Positions 33,075 through 43,922 of a stretch of DNA of 64,000 nucleotides are shown here, piece after piece. The stretch comes from DASQUK01 sp046723645 (GTDB taxonomy: Bacteria; Actinomycetota; Acidimicrobiia; Acidimicrobiales; VFJN01), in the NCBI GenBank assembly GCA_046723645.1, contig JBKOUY010000008.1:1-64000 (forward strand). Direction: 5' to 3'. The position numbers and the translations under genes were made by a program. How positions within the stretch are numbered: position 1 is the first letter of the stretch; each line of letters begins with the position of its first letter. Below the pieces are notes generated by a model that searched no databases, was not told the origin of the DNA, and saw nothing but the letters and a program-made list of their open reading frames with translations.

Positions 33075-33099
33075 AGGCCCCGGCCGAGGGCCGGGGCCT
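33075..33099. terminator. Strong GC hairpin followed by TTT
   Basis: AGGCCCCGGCC and GGCCGGGGCCT form an 11-bp stem around GAG, followed on the plus strand by TTT. It resembles an intrinsic terminator, yet lies in a region between two divergent genes with no rightward gene just before it. Confidence 0.5.
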
Positions 33100-33130
33100 T
33101 TGGCGATTATGGGGCTCGGACGGGTTTGGG

Positions 33131-33187
33131 CGCGCCGGCGTCAAGGGTTCGCTGCGCCGGCCTGCGGCCGCCCTTGACCCCGGCGCG
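33131..33187. repeat. 57-base inverted repeat beside DUF222/HNH gene
   Basis: CGCGCCGGCGTCAAGGG (33131-33147) is matched by CCCTTGACCCCGGCGCG (33171-33187) at 16 of 17 positions, around a 23-base loop containing CCGGCCTGCGGCCG. Its size matches the repeat at 22594 but the sequence differs. It lies 83 bases upstream of a DUF222 gene, a known repeat family (13E12) in actinomycetes. Confidence 0.75.
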
Positions 33188-33258
33188 GCGGTGGTCGTTC
33201 GCCCCCGAAATGTGGTGTGAGCTGGGGTTTTGGCTTGATTTGGGCATGCGAACAGGTG

Positions 33259-33264
33259 TACGAT
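33259..33264 (+). promoter_or_regulatory. Candidate -10 element of a leaderless promoter
   Basis: TACGAT lies six bases before the GTG at 33271 and no ribosome site is present. Confidence 0.5.
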
Positions 33265-33270
33265 GTCGGG

Positions 33271-34453
33271 GTGTTCGAGAAGCTGGGGGACGCGATCGAG
33301 GGGCTTGACATCCCCGCCGACGGCGCCGCCCTGGCCGCCGTGGTGGCCTTGCGGGACCAGCTCGACGCCCCCATCAGCGACGCCGTTGCCGACTGCGACC
33401 GGGCCGGGTTGTGGGAGCGCGATGGCGCCACGTCGATGACCGCCTGGCTCGTCGACCACGCCCGCATGCCCCGCCCGCGCGCCGCGGCAACGACAGTGCG
33501 GGCCCGCAAGCTCGCCCAGCTGCCGGTCACCGCCGCCGCGTGGCGGGACGGGACGCTATCGACCGGCCAGGTCGAGGCGATCGCGGCCAACCTCGACCCC
33601 GACACGGTGGGGCTGTTCGCGGAGCACGAAGCGGTGATGGTGCCCACCCTGGTCGACCTGTCGATCCGGGATGTCGCGGTGGCGATGGGGGCGTGGCGGG
33701 AGTGCGCCACCGCCGAGCGCGACCCCAAACCCGAACCCGCCCACGCGCTGCACCTGTCCCGGACACTGGGCGGCCGCTGGCGGCTCGACGCCAACCTCGG
33801 TCCCGAGGGCGGCGAACTGCTCGCCACCGCCCTGCGTCTCGCCCACAGCCCCGACGCCGAGGACGAAGCGGCCCGTAGCGCGGCCACCCGAAGGGCCAAC
33901 GCCCTCACCGACATCTGCCGGCACTTCCTCGACCACCAACAGACCCGCCGCGGCGGCCGCCACCGCCCCCACATCAACCTGGTCCTCGACATCGAGCGCT
34001 TCCGGGCGTTGAGCGGTGGGGCCAGCAGCGTCGACGGCACCAGCCTCGACCGCACCACCGTCGAACGGTTCCTGTGCGACGCCGCCCTGCACCGGGTGCT
34101 CACCCCGGGGCCGCTCCGCCATCGTCGATTACGGCACCGCCACCCGCACCATCCCCGCCCCACTGTTCAACGCCCTCGTCGTGCGCGACCGGCGCTGCCG
34201 CTTCCCGGGCTGTGACCGGCCCGCCGCCTGGTGCGAAGGCCACCACGTCCGCCCCTGGCTCGTCGGCGGACCGACACAGCTCCCGAACCTCGCCCTGCTG
34301 TGCTCCCGGCACCACCACCTCCTCCACAAACCCGGCTGGCACGCCAAGCTCCGACCCGACGCCACCCTCGAGGTGACTGACCCCCGAGGCCGAGTCCACA
34401 CCAGCCACCCACCCGGCCCCGGCCGGGCACCCCCGCTACCGCTCCTTGAATGA
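33271..34453 (+). pseudogene. DUF222/HNH (13E12 repeat family) gene broken by one extra base
   Basis: The first 280 residues are DUF222: VFEKLGDAIEG, TSMTAWLVDHARMPRPRAA, GTLSTGQVEAIA and RRGGRHRPHINLVLD. The frame is lost after HRVLTPG near 34111-34112, where one extra C breaks it. Deleting that base joins SAIVDYGTATRTIPAPLFNALVVRDRRCRFPGC and the HNH motif CEGHH...LCSRHHHLLH in the other frame. Intact members are putative nucleases with no proven role, often present in many copies. The gene is flanked by an inverted repeat at its left side and may be mobile or repeated elsewhere in this genome. Confidence 0.85.
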
Positions 34454-34518
34454 CGTCACCCGATCCGGCCCATCGCCCTCTTGACTAGCGGGTCAGGAAA
34501 CTGGAATCGGGCCAGATC

Positions 34519-34524
34519 TAGACT
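34519..34524 (+). promoter_or_regulatory. Candidate -10 element of the fur-katG operon
   Basis: TAGACT lies nine bases before the ATG at 34534, with no ribosome site. The spacing is at the long end of the pattern seen in this window. Confidence 0.4.
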
Positions 34525-34533
34525 CGCTCCAGC

Positions 34534-37342
<2,809 letters not shown>

Positions 37343-37351
37343 TCGACGTCA

Positions 37352-37392
37352 CGGTTTGGTGACCGGCTCAGGTCGAGCCGGTCACCAAGCCG
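37352..37392 (+). terminator. Hairpin after katG
   Basis: CGGTTTGGTGACCGGCTC and GAGCCGGTCACCAAGCCG (17 of 18 paired, one G-T mismatch) close around AGGTC. The hairpin starts ten bases after the katG stop and ends before the next gene, so it probably terminates the fur-katG transcript. There is no T-run. Confidence 0.75.
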
Positions 37393-37402
37393 CCGACTCG
37401 GC

Positions 37403-38167
37403 GTGAGCACCAACGAGCACCGCGTGTCGCGATCGCAGAACTTCGTCGACTACGAGCGCGTCGCCGCGCGCTACCAGCAAGGCCGCGCGCTGGCTGCGGA
37501 CGTGCTCGAGCGCTGGCGCGAGGCGGTCGTGCCTTACCTGGCCACGGGACCGATCCGGGTCGCCGACGTGGGCGCCGGCACCGGCATATTCGCGGCCGCC
37601 TGGCCGCGGTGGACGGACGCATCCGTGGTGGCCGTCGAACCGGCCCCGGCGATGGCCGCAGCAGGGGGTGTGGACGACAGGGACGTCGGCTATGTGCGGG
37701 CCACGGCCGAGGCCCTGCCCGTGCGCGACGGCAGCGTGGACGTCGTCTGGGTGTCGACGGCGCTCCACCACTTTGCCGACGTGGACCAGGCGGCGCGGGA
37801 GTTCGCCCGGGTCCTCGCACCCGACGGGCGTGTGCTCGTGCGTACCCTCGCGCCCGGCAGGTCCGAGATCACTTGGGTGGACCAGTTCCCGGGCCGAGCC
37901 AAGTGGGAGGCCCGGTGCTACACGGAGCCGCAGCTCGTCGAGATCCTCGGCCCCCACGGCTTCGACCTCGTCGACGCCGTCGAGGTGCTCGAGGGCACCG
38001 AGAGCTTCGCCAAGTCCGCCGACTGGGTGGAGCGGATGAGGCACGCCGACTCGATGCTCACGGCCCTGAGCGACGCGGAGGTCGCCGAGGGCCTGAACCG
38101 ACTCCGCTCCACGCCCACGAGGATGGGCCGCCTGGAGCTGTCGCTGTTCGTCTTCCAGCAGGGGTGA
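37403..38167 (+). CDS. Class I SAM-dependent methyltransferase, 254 aa
   Basis: Motif I is RVADVGAGTGIFAAAW near residue 54. The following acidic residue is in VVAVEPAPAM, and motif II lies in VRATAEALPVRDGSVDVVWVSTALHHFADVDQAAREFARVLAPDGRVLV. This is the Methyltransf_11/25 pattern of ubiquinone, lipid or natural-product methylases. The C-terminal helical cap (RMRHADSMLTALSDAEVAEGLNRL) suggests a small-molecule substrate. The GTG start at 37403 has no clear ribosome site. It stands alone after the katG terminator. Confidence 0.92.
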   Translation: MSTNEHRVSRSQNFVDYERVAARYQQGRALAADVLERWREAVVPYLATGPIRVADVGAGTGIFAAAWPRWTDASVVAVEPAPAMAAAGGVDDRDVGYVRATAEALPVRDGSVDVVWVSTALHHFADVDQAAREFARVLAPDGRVLVRTLAPGRSEITWVDQFPGRAKWEARCYTEPQLVEILGPHGFDLVDAVEVLEGTESFAKSADWVERMRHADSMLTALSDAEVAEGLNRLRSTPTRMGRLELSLFVFQQG

Positions 38168-38171
38168 CCGG

Positions 38172-38816
38172 TCAGGCGCGGACCAGCAGCGCAACGAGCG
38201 CGAAGTGGCAGGCGTTGGCGCCGACCACGAACGTGTGCCACACCTCGTGGTACCCGAAGATCGCAGGGTGCGGGTCGGGACGCTTGCAGGCGAGCACGAC
38301 GGCACCGACGGTGTACAGGACACCGCCGACGACGAGCAGGGCCAGCTCCGGGGCCGACAGCACATGCACCAGCTGGGGTGTCGCCACGATGGCGAGCCAG
38401 CCGAGCACGAGGTACATGACGAAGCCCAGGGCGTGCCACCGCTCGAGCCGGAGGACCGTCACCAGCACGCCGACGGCAGCGCCGCTCCACGCCAGGACGA
38501 GCAGCGTGATCCCCCAGGCCGGTCGGAGCGCCAGCACCGCGACCGGCGTGTACGTGCCGGCGATGAACACGAAGATCATCGAGTGGTCCAGGTGCTTCAT
38601 GAGCCGCCGGGCTCCGGCCGACCACTGACCGACGTGATAGGCGGCGCTCACGCCGTACAAGCCGGTGAGGGTCGCAGCGAAGATGACGGCCGCCACCCGG
38701 GCTGCGGTCGCCCGAGCGACCCCCACGAGCGCGAGACCGGCAGGGATCGAAACGAAGAAGGCAACCTGGTGGAGGCGTCCCCGCAGCTTCGGCGTGACCA
38801 GACCGGTCGGAACCAT
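38172..38816 (-). CDS. Hemolysin III/PAQR-family membrane protein, 214 aa
   Basis: Seven membrane helices are evident. The family-defining motifs are SAAYHVGQWS (near residue 58), MKHLDHSMIFVFIAGTYTPVAVLAL and the C-terminal HEVWHTFVVGANACHF, which provide the conserved His/Asp zinc-binding residues. It belongs to the CREST superfamily. Hemolysin activity is historical, and in bacteria these proteins act on lipid or membrane homeostasis. The ATG is six bases after TAGAGT (minus strand), so a leaderless start is likely. It ends only five bases from the convergent methyltransferase gene. Confidence 0.95.
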   Translation of the reverse strand: MVPTGLVTPKLRGRLHQVAFFVSIPAGLALVGVARATAARVAAVIFAATLTGLYGVSAAYHVGQWSAGARRLMKHLDHSMIFVFIAGTYTPVAVLALRPAWGITLLVLAWSGAAVGVLVTVLRLERWHALGFVMYLVLGWLAIVATPQLVHVLSAPELALLVVGGVLYTVGAVVLACKRPDPHPAIFGYHEVWHTFVVGANACHFALVALLVRA

Positions 38817-38822
38817 CGCCGC

Positions 38823-38828
38823 ACTCTA
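38823..38828 (-). promoter_or_regulatory. Candidate -10 element of a leaderless promoter
   Basis: TAGAGT on the minus strand lies six bases before the ATG at 38816. Confidence 0.55.
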
Positions 38829-38872
38829 GGCGGGCGTCGCCGCTTTGTGACCGCGACGACGCCCGGCTCCGA

Positions 38873-39373
38873 TCAGGCCCTGATGAGGCTTCCGTCGGGG
38901 GCCACGGCGAACCACACGCCGCCGGAGCCCTGCCCATTGGTGTCGCCGGGCGCGGCGTCACCGGCGAACCGGTACAGCGGCCAGTCGCCGGCGGCGAGCT
39001 GGAACGTGCCGTCAGAACGTTCGACGACGCTGAAGACGCTGGGATCCAGGCCCGCAGGAAGGTCGCGAGAGTCGACGGTGAGCGGCGGCCAGGCGTCTGC
39101 GCACGCCCCGTCGCAAGTCGGCGTGCCGCCGATGTCGTCGGTGAGCCCGTAGAGGGTGAGCCCCTCGCCGTCCACTAGGACCGTGCCGAGGCCGGTGTCG
39201 GCCTGGCCGACGGGCGCCGCATCCGCGGCTGCCTCGGAGGTCGCTCCCCCGCCGCTGGTGTCACCGGCGGCGGACGATTGGTCGGAGCCGTAGCCACCCC
39301 CACAGGCGGCCAGCGCCAGCGCCGCTGCTCCGACGCCGATGATCGCCCTGGTTCTGATCGCGTTCTTTCGCAT
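38873..39373 (-). CDS. Lipoprotein of the COG4315 (secreted repeat) family, 166 aa
   Basis: A signal peptide ends in a lipobox (LALAACGGG), so it is membrane-anchored through a cysteine. A Ser/Gly/Ala-rich linker leads to two COG4315 repeats: GTVLVDGEGLTLYGLTDDIGGTPTCDGACADAWPPL and GTFQLAAGDWPLYRFAGDAAPGDTNGQGSGGVWFAV. Each has the Y-F-x-D and C-x-x-A-C-A-x-x-W-P pattern. The function is unknown. The ATG follows an AAGGAG ribosome site. It is divergent from an ECF sigma gene with a membrane anti-sigma partner, which suggests surface-stress regulation. Confidence 0.9.
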   Translation of the reverse strand: MRKNAIRTRAIIGVGAAALALAACGGGYGSDQSSAAGDTSGGGATSEAAADAAPVGQADTGLGTVLVDGEGLTLYGLTDDIGGTPTCDGACADAWPPLTVDSRDLPAGLDPSVFSVVERSDGTFQLAAGDWPLYRFAGDAAPGDTNGQGSGGVWFAVAPDGSLIRA

Positions 39374-39507
39374 GGTTTGTACTCCTTGATGGCGGTCTTG
39401 CGGTCGCCCGCCTCTACGCCCCCGACCGGTCCGCCGGTTCGCGGATTCCCCGACCGCGCTCGAATCCGCGCGCCGCGATCAGGCCGCCTGCGGCAACATG
39501 GAGGCGC

Positions 39508-40053
39508 ATGGCGGGTCCCGACGAACGCGACTTGGCCGAGCGCTTCGCAGCCGGTGACGAGGACGCAGTTCGAGCGATCTACGCGCGCTACGCCGGGCCC
39601 ATCCTCACCGTGGCGATGGGCACGCTGGCCAAGCGCGAGCTCGCCGACGAGGCCGTCCAGACGACGATGCTCAAGGCCTGGCGAGGGGCCGCGTCGTTCG
39701 ACCCGTCGCGTGAGCTCGCGCCCTGGCTCTACGCCATCGCCCGGCGCGTCGCCATCGACATCTACCGGCGCGAGAGGCGTGCCGCCGAACCCGGCGAGCT
39801 CAGCGACGACCAGGTCGCCGTGGTCCCCTTGTCGTTCGAGCGCACGTGGGAGGCGTGGGAGGTGCGTTCCGCCCTCGGCGAGCTTCCACCCGACGAACGC
39901 GAGGTCGTCCGGCTGGCGCACTTCGTCGGCATGACGCACGCCGAGATCGCCGAGCATCTGGGCGTGCCGATCGGAACGGTGAAGTCCCGATCCAACCGCG
40001 CCCATCGCCGATTGGCCGCACTGCTGGCGCACGTGGTCAGGGCGACGGAGTGA
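39508..40053 (+). CDS. ECF sigma factor, 181 aa
   Basis: Sigma region 2 spans residues 20-85 (RAIYARYAGPILTVAMGTLAKRELADEAVQTTMLKAW, then APWLYAIARRVAIDIYRR). Sigma-4 spans about 120-175 (LGELPPDEREVVRLAHFVGMTHAEIAEHLGVPIGTVKSRSNRAHRRLAALL). The ATG has a GGAGG ribosome site. A membrane-bound anti-sigma gene begins one base after its stop. It resembles SigK-type ECFs. It would be held at the membrane until an extracytoplasmic signal frees it. Confidence 0.93.
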   Translation: MAGPDERDLAERFAAGDEDAVRAIYARYAGPILTVAMGTLAKRELADEAVQTTMLKAWRGAASFDPSRELAPWLYAIARRVAIDIYRRERRAAEPGELSDDQVAVVPLSFERTWEAWEVRSALGELPPDEREVVRLAHFVGMTHAEIAEHLGVPIGTVKSRSNRAHRRLAALLAHVVRATE

Positions 40054-40054
40054 C

Positions 40055-40801
40055 GTGCGTCATGCTTTCGCGAACCAAATGGTGTTCGATGTCGTACTGG
40101 GCATTGCCTTCGAACCTCGAACAACAGGTGCCATTGGTGTGAACGAGGACGAGTTCGCCGACTTCCTCGAGGACGGCCACCGCGGCGTGGGCCAGGGTGA
40201 CGAGTCGACACGTGACACCGCCGTTCGGTTCCGTGACCTGCTCGCGGACGACGCGGTGTGGGCCGAGCCGTCGCCCACCGGCGTCGACGACCTGCTGGCG
40301 GCCATCGACGCGGAGTCCCGGGCCGAAGCGGCTGCCGGCGCGGCGACGGCTCGTCCCGCGCATTCCCGGCGCCGGAGCCGCCGTCTGATGCTCGTGGCGG
40401 TGGCTGCCGGGGTCGTCGTCCTGGCGGGGGTCGTCGGCGTCCTGGTCCGATCCCCTGACGACGACGCCAGCCGGACCTTCGCCGTTGCCGGCACCGAGCT
40501 CGCGCCGGACGCGTCCGCCGTCGCAACCGTTGAGGAAACCGGTTCGGGCGTCGCCATCGAGCTCGACGTGAGCGGCCTGCCTCCGGCAGAGCCCGGCACG
40601 TACTACCAGGCCTGGGTGAAGGGGCCCGAGGGACTCGTCACGGTGGGGACGTTCCACATGCGCGGCGGCGACGACCACGTCGATCTGTGGTCCGGGGTGC
40701 CGCTCGACCGCTACCCCACGCTCACGGTCACCCTGCAGCAGGAAGGCGGAGGCCAGGATTCGTCGGGGCAGGTTGTCCTGTCCGGCGACACCCACGGCTA
40801 G
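40055..40801 (+). CDS. Anti-sigma factor, RskA-like, 248 aa
   Basis: The cytoplasmic N-terminal part is followed by a single transmembrane helix near residues 110-130 (LMLVAVAAGVVVLAGVVGVLV). A periplasmic C-terminal domain with the RskA signature VEETGSGVAIELDVSGLPPAEPGTYYQAWVKGPEG completes the protein. It sequesters the adjacent sigma factor and would be cut when stress is sensed. The GTG at 40055 lies one base past the sigma stop; a GTG at 40139 would start the protein at the better-conserved VNEDEFADFLEDG. The 28 extra codons in front look unlike the rest and the later start may be correct. Confidence 0.85.
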   Translation: MRHAFANQMVFDVVLGIAFEPRTTGAIGVNEDEFADFLEDGHRGVGQGDESTRDTAVRFRDLLADDAVWAEPSPTGVDDLLAAIDAESRAEAAAGAATARPAHSRRRSRRLMLVAVAAGVVVLAGVVGVLVRSPDDDASRTFAVAGTELAPDASAVATVEETGSGVAIELDVSGLPPAEPGTYYQAWVKGPEGLVTVGTFHMRGGDDHVDLWSGVPLDRYPTLTVTLQQEGGGQDSSGQVVLSGDTHG

Positions 40802-40844
40802 CGCGCGCTCACCAAAGATTGGACAGTCCGCCCGCGGACGCCGG

Positions 40845-40850
40845 TACCGT
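40845..40850 (+). promoter_or_regulatory. Candidate -10 element of a leaderless promoter
   Basis: TACCGT lies seven bases before the ATG at 40858. Confidence 0.5.
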
Positions 40851-40857
40851 CTGCCCG

Positions 40858-41817
40858 ATGACCGGCAAGAGCGGCGAAGACTCCCGGGACGGCGTGTCAT
40901 TGACCAACCTCGACCAGCCGTTGTTCGACGAGGCGGGAGCGACCAAGCGGGACCTGGTGGACTACCTCGATGGGGTGCGCGACCGGATCATCCCGGTGCT
41001 GGCGGACCGGCCCCTGTCGGTGATCCGCGTCCACCGCGGCCAGGAGGCGTTCATGCAGAAGAACGTCCCGAAGTACACCCCGTCCTGGGTGCCGACGGTC
41101 CGGATGTGGGCCGAGGCCTCGAAGCGGGACGTGTCCTACGCGCTGTGCAACGACCGCCGCACCCTCCTGTGGTTCGCCAACCAACGCGCCGTCGAATACC
41201 ACCCTGCCCTGTCGCTCGCCGATCGTCCCGACCGCATCACCCATCTCGTGCTCGACCTCGACCCGCCCGGCGGCGACGGGTTCTCGATGGCCGTCCGGAC
41301 GGCCCACCTGGTTCGCCAAGCGCTGTCCGAGCTGGGCCTCGAAGGTGCGGTCAAGACCAGCGGCGCAAAGGGGGTGCACGTGTTCGTGCCGATCGACGCC
41401 GAGCCGGCTCCGGAGGACTCCGCCGCCGCCACCCGGGCCATCGCGGCGCGAGCCGAACGGCTCGACCCGTCGATCGCCACCACGGCCTTCATGAAGGAGG
41501 ACCGCGGCGGCAAGGTGTTCGTCGACTCCACCCGTGTCGGCGGCGCCACGGTGATCTCGGCCTACAGCCCGCGGGTCCGACCGGGCGTGCCCGTGTCCTT
41601 CCCCGTGGGCTGGGACGAGCTCGACGACGTCACGCCCGCCGACTTCACCGTGCACACCGCGCCTCAACAGCTAGGCGACCGTGACCCTTGGGCCACGCAC
41701 ATGCCGGCGCCACAGCGGCTGCCAGCCGACCTGATCGAGGAGGGCCACGGTATCCCGGTGGCGCGGGTGCAGGCCATGCACGAGGGCAAGCGCCGCAGCC
41801 GCGCCCGCCGGAGCTAG
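40858..41817 (+). CDS. LigD-type polymerase (archaeo-eukaryotic primase fold), 319 aa
   Basis: The sequence begins SLTNLDQPLFDEAGATKRDLVDYLDGVRDRIIPVLADRPLS, typical of the stand-alone LigD polymerase domain. The catalytic DxD lies in HLVLDLDPPGGDGFS near residue 135. The SGAKGVHVFVP motif follows, and a PVSFPVGWDELDD segment completes the fold. There is no ligase or phosphoesterase domain, so it is a separate polymerase that would fill ends in non-homologous end joining with Ku and a ligase encoded elsewhere. The leaderless hexamer TACCGT lies seven bases upstream. Confidence 0.93.
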   Translation: MTGKSGEDSRDGVSLTNLDQPLFDEAGATKRDLVDYLDGVRDRIIPVLADRPLSVIRVHRGQEAFMQKNVPKYTPSWVPTVRMWAEASKRDVSYALCNDRRTLLWFANQRAVEYHPALSLADRPDRITHLVLDLDPPGGDGFSMAVRTAHLVRQALSELGLEGAVKTSGAKGVHVFVPIDAEPAPEDSAAATRAIAARAERLDPSIATTAFMKEDRGGKVFVDSTRVGGATVISAYSPRVRPGVPVSFPVGWDELDDVTPADFTVHTAPQQLGDRDPWATHMPAPQRLPADLIEEGHGIPVARVQAMHEGKRRSRARRS

Positions 41818-41831
41818 ATCGGGGAGGCCCG

Positions 41832-42575
41832 TCAGGACGCGAAGTCCGGCGTGGCCGACCTCGCGGCGTCGGTGCGGCCCTTCGGTTCCTCCCAGTCCTC
41901 CTGTCGCCCGAGGGCGGTGAGGTCGAGGAAGTAGTACGAGCCGCCGGTGCTCTCGAGCCCACGCGCGTACTGGGAGTACGTGTGGAACACTCGGCCGTCC
42001 ACCTGGAGGAAGCAGCTCCGGCCGGGCATCTCGAAGGGCTGGTCGGCCTCGAAGAAGTCCGACCCCATGGCCTCGAACTCCGCCTTGGTGCGGAAGTTGT
42101 ATTGGGCCGGGGCGACCGACTCGTCGACCGTCACGCCGAAGTCGTAGTTGAAGTCGGTGCCGAACGACGAGTACCAGGGGATGTCCCAGCGCCGCTTCGC
42201 CTTCCACCGCTCGAGCTTGTCGAGGGGCGCCCGCGACACCATGGCGTAGGTCGTGTCGCGCATGCGGAGGTGGTCGAGGAAGCCATGTGACAGCTCGTCG
42301 GTGCCGGCGGTGCAGCTCGGGCAGCCCTCGTCCCACTCCGGATCGAACATGAAGTGGTAGATGATCAGCTGCCGGCGCCCCTCGAACATGTCGAGGAGGC
42401 GCACCTTGCCGTCGGGGCCGTCGAAGACGTAGTCCTTCTCGATCTCGACCATGGGTAGGTTGCGCCGCTCGGTGCTGAGGGCGTCTCGCCGCCTGGTCTG
42501 CTCCTTCTCCTTGGCAAGCAGCTCCATCCGGGCAGCCAGCCACTCGTCCCGTGTTGCGACCTTGGGAAGACTCAT
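41832..42575 (-). CDS. DUF899 (thioredoxin-like) family protein, 247 aa
   Basis: Family features are the N-terminal VATRDEWLAARMELLAKEKEQTRRRDALSTERRNLP, YVFDGPDGKVRLLDMFEGRRQLIIYHFMFDPEWDEGCPSCTAGTDEL with a CPSC pair, and later WDIPWYSSFGTDFNYDFGV. The fold is thioredoxin-like and the CxxC could be redox active, but the reaction is unknown. The ATG has a GAGGAG ribosome site. It stands alone. Confidence 0.92.
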   Translation of the reverse strand: MSLPKVATRDEWLAARMELLAKEKEQTRRRDALSTERRNLPMVEIEKDYVFDGPDGKVRLLDMFEGRRQLIIYHFMFDPEWDEGCPSCTAGTDELSHGFLDHLRMRDTTYAMVSRAPLDKLERWKAKRRWDIPWYSSFGTDFNYDFGVTVDESVAPAQYNFRTKAEFEAMGSDFFEADQPFEMPGRSCFLQVDGRVFHTYSQYARGLESTGGSYYFLDLTALGRQEDWEEPKGRTDAARSATPDFAS

Positions 42576-42832
42576 CGCGCTCTCCTCACGCTCGCGGGTG
42601 GGTCGGCGTGTCCGCGCCTACACATGGATACGACTGGATGGGCTGGCCAAAGTCATCGGCGACACGCGACGCCCGAAGGCAGGGTGCGGCGTCGGCCTTC
42701 CTGGCGCAGGAATGGTTGCTGGACAACCAATTCGGCGCCAGGAACCAGCTAAAGGCCGATGCCGGCCCATGCGGGCGCGGCGGCGCCGTACCGTATCGTT
42801 CGCGTTCGCGCTGCCTGCGGGGAGGCCAGATC

Positions 42833-43324
42833 ATGACCGAACCGGCGAGTTCACACCCGACGTTGGAGCGGATGGCCCGGAGGGTTATCGACGCCAACAA
42901 GTACATGACGCTGGCGACTGCCGATGACGCGGGCATGCCATGGGCGTCGCCCGTCTACTACACGCCAGAGGGGTACGACGTCTTCTACTGGGCGTCGTCA
43001 CCCGATTCCGTGCATTCACGCAATCTGGCAGGACGACCCGAGCTGAGCATCGTGATCTTCGACTCGCAGGTCCCGATCGGGGCCGCCGAGGCGGTGTACA
43101 TGGTCGCCAGCGCGGACATCGTCCCAGATGTCGAGCTCGAGCGGTGCGCCGCGGCCTACGGCTCCCGCTTCCCGGAGCTGCGCGAGTTCGCGCCAGACGA
43201 ACTCCGTGCGCCCGCTGAGCTGCGGCTGTACCGGGCGAGGGTCGCCGAGCACTCGGTTCTCGTGCGGGGCGGCGATCCGGAGCTCGGACGCGGGGTCGAC
43301 ACCCGCGTCGTCGTCAGCCTCTGA
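42833..43324 (+). CDS. Pyridoxamine 5'-phosphate oxidase-fold protein, 163 aa
   Basis: The split-barrel flavin fold is recognised by NKYMTLATADDAGMPWASPVYYTPEGYDVFYWASSPDSVHSRNLAGRPELSIVIFDS. It probably binds FMN or a deazaflavin such as F420, as in many actinomycete members, but the cofactor cannot be read directly. ATG 42833 has a GGGGAGG ribosome site. There is no operon partner. The 257 bases before it hold no gene that I can support. Confidence 0.88.
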   Translation: MTEPASSHPTLERMARRVIDANKYMTLATADDAGMPWASPVYYTPEGYDVFYWASSPDSVHSRNLAGRPELSIVIFDSQVPIGAAEAVYMVASADIVPDVELERCAAAYGSRFPELREFAPDELRAPAELRLYRARVAEHSVLVRGGDPELGRGVDTRVVVSL

Positions 43325-43403
43325 CGCATGTGGTGGCCATGATCACCCCGGTGCCCGGACGCCCGGAATCGAGGCGGCGGGGCATGTCACCCCCGCAACC
43401 GGG

Positions 43404-43409
43404 TAGAAG
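43404..43409 (+). promoter_or_regulatory. Candidate -10 element, TAGAAG variant
   Basis: TAGAAG lies six bases before the ATG at 43416. It has the TA start of the other hexamers but ends in G. Confidence 0.35.
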
Positions 43410-43415
43410 GGGTCG

Positions 43416-43922
43416 ATGGACGACGAATCCGCCAAGGGTGCCGAGGACAGGGAGAGCGCGGCCGAACGCGCCAACCGTGAGCTGATCGAGCTCCTGAACG
43501 AGCTACGGGTGGCGCTTCCCGGTGTCCAGGTCCTGTTCGCGTTCCTGCTCATCGTTCCGTTCTCGCAGGGCTACGACAAGTTGGACGCCGGCGACCGCCG
43601 CGTGTACTTCATGGCCGTACTCGCGACCGTGGCGACGACGATCTGTCTCATCGCCCCCACGGCGCATCACCGGTTGCGGTTCCGCTCCGGCGTCAAGGAA
43701 CAGCTGCTCCACGTCGCCAACATCTTCGCGATCGTCGGTCTGGTCCTCCTAGCGTTTGCGATTGCCGCGGTCACCTATGTGATCACCGACGTTGTCTACC
43801 CGGGCACCCTTCCCCGGATCGTCGCGGCTGTGCTGGCCGGCTTGTTCGCCGTCACCTGGTTCGTGCTGCCGGTGTTCTATCGGCCGGAGAAGACGCCGCA
43901 GGCCCGCCCGCCCGACAGCTAG
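43416..43922 (+). CDS. DUF6328 membrane protein, 168 aa
   Basis: An N-terminal amphipathic helix (RANRELIELLNELRVALPGVQ) leads to four hydrophobic segments: VLFAFLLIVPF, FMAVLATVATTICLIAP, ANIFAIVGLVLLAFAIAAVTYVI and IVAAVLAGLFAVTWFVLPV. The motif HHRLRFRSGVKEQLLHVAN sits between helices 2 and 3 and is typical of DUF6328. The function is unknown. Its stop overlaps by four bases with the convergent gnd stop. Confidence 0.87.
   Translation: MDDESAKGAEDRESAAERANRELIELLNELRVALPGVQVLFAFLLIVPFSQGYDKLDAGDRRVYFMAVLATVATTICLIAPTAHHRLRFRSGVKEQLLHVANIFAIVGLVLLAFAIAAVTYVITDVVYPGTLPRIVAAVLAGLFAVTWFVLPVFYRPEKTPQARPPDS

Noticed and set aside
39762..40526. Leftward open frame over the ECF sigma and anti-sigma genes
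   Set aside because: It is antisense to both well-supported genes and has an Arg-rich composition with no domain.
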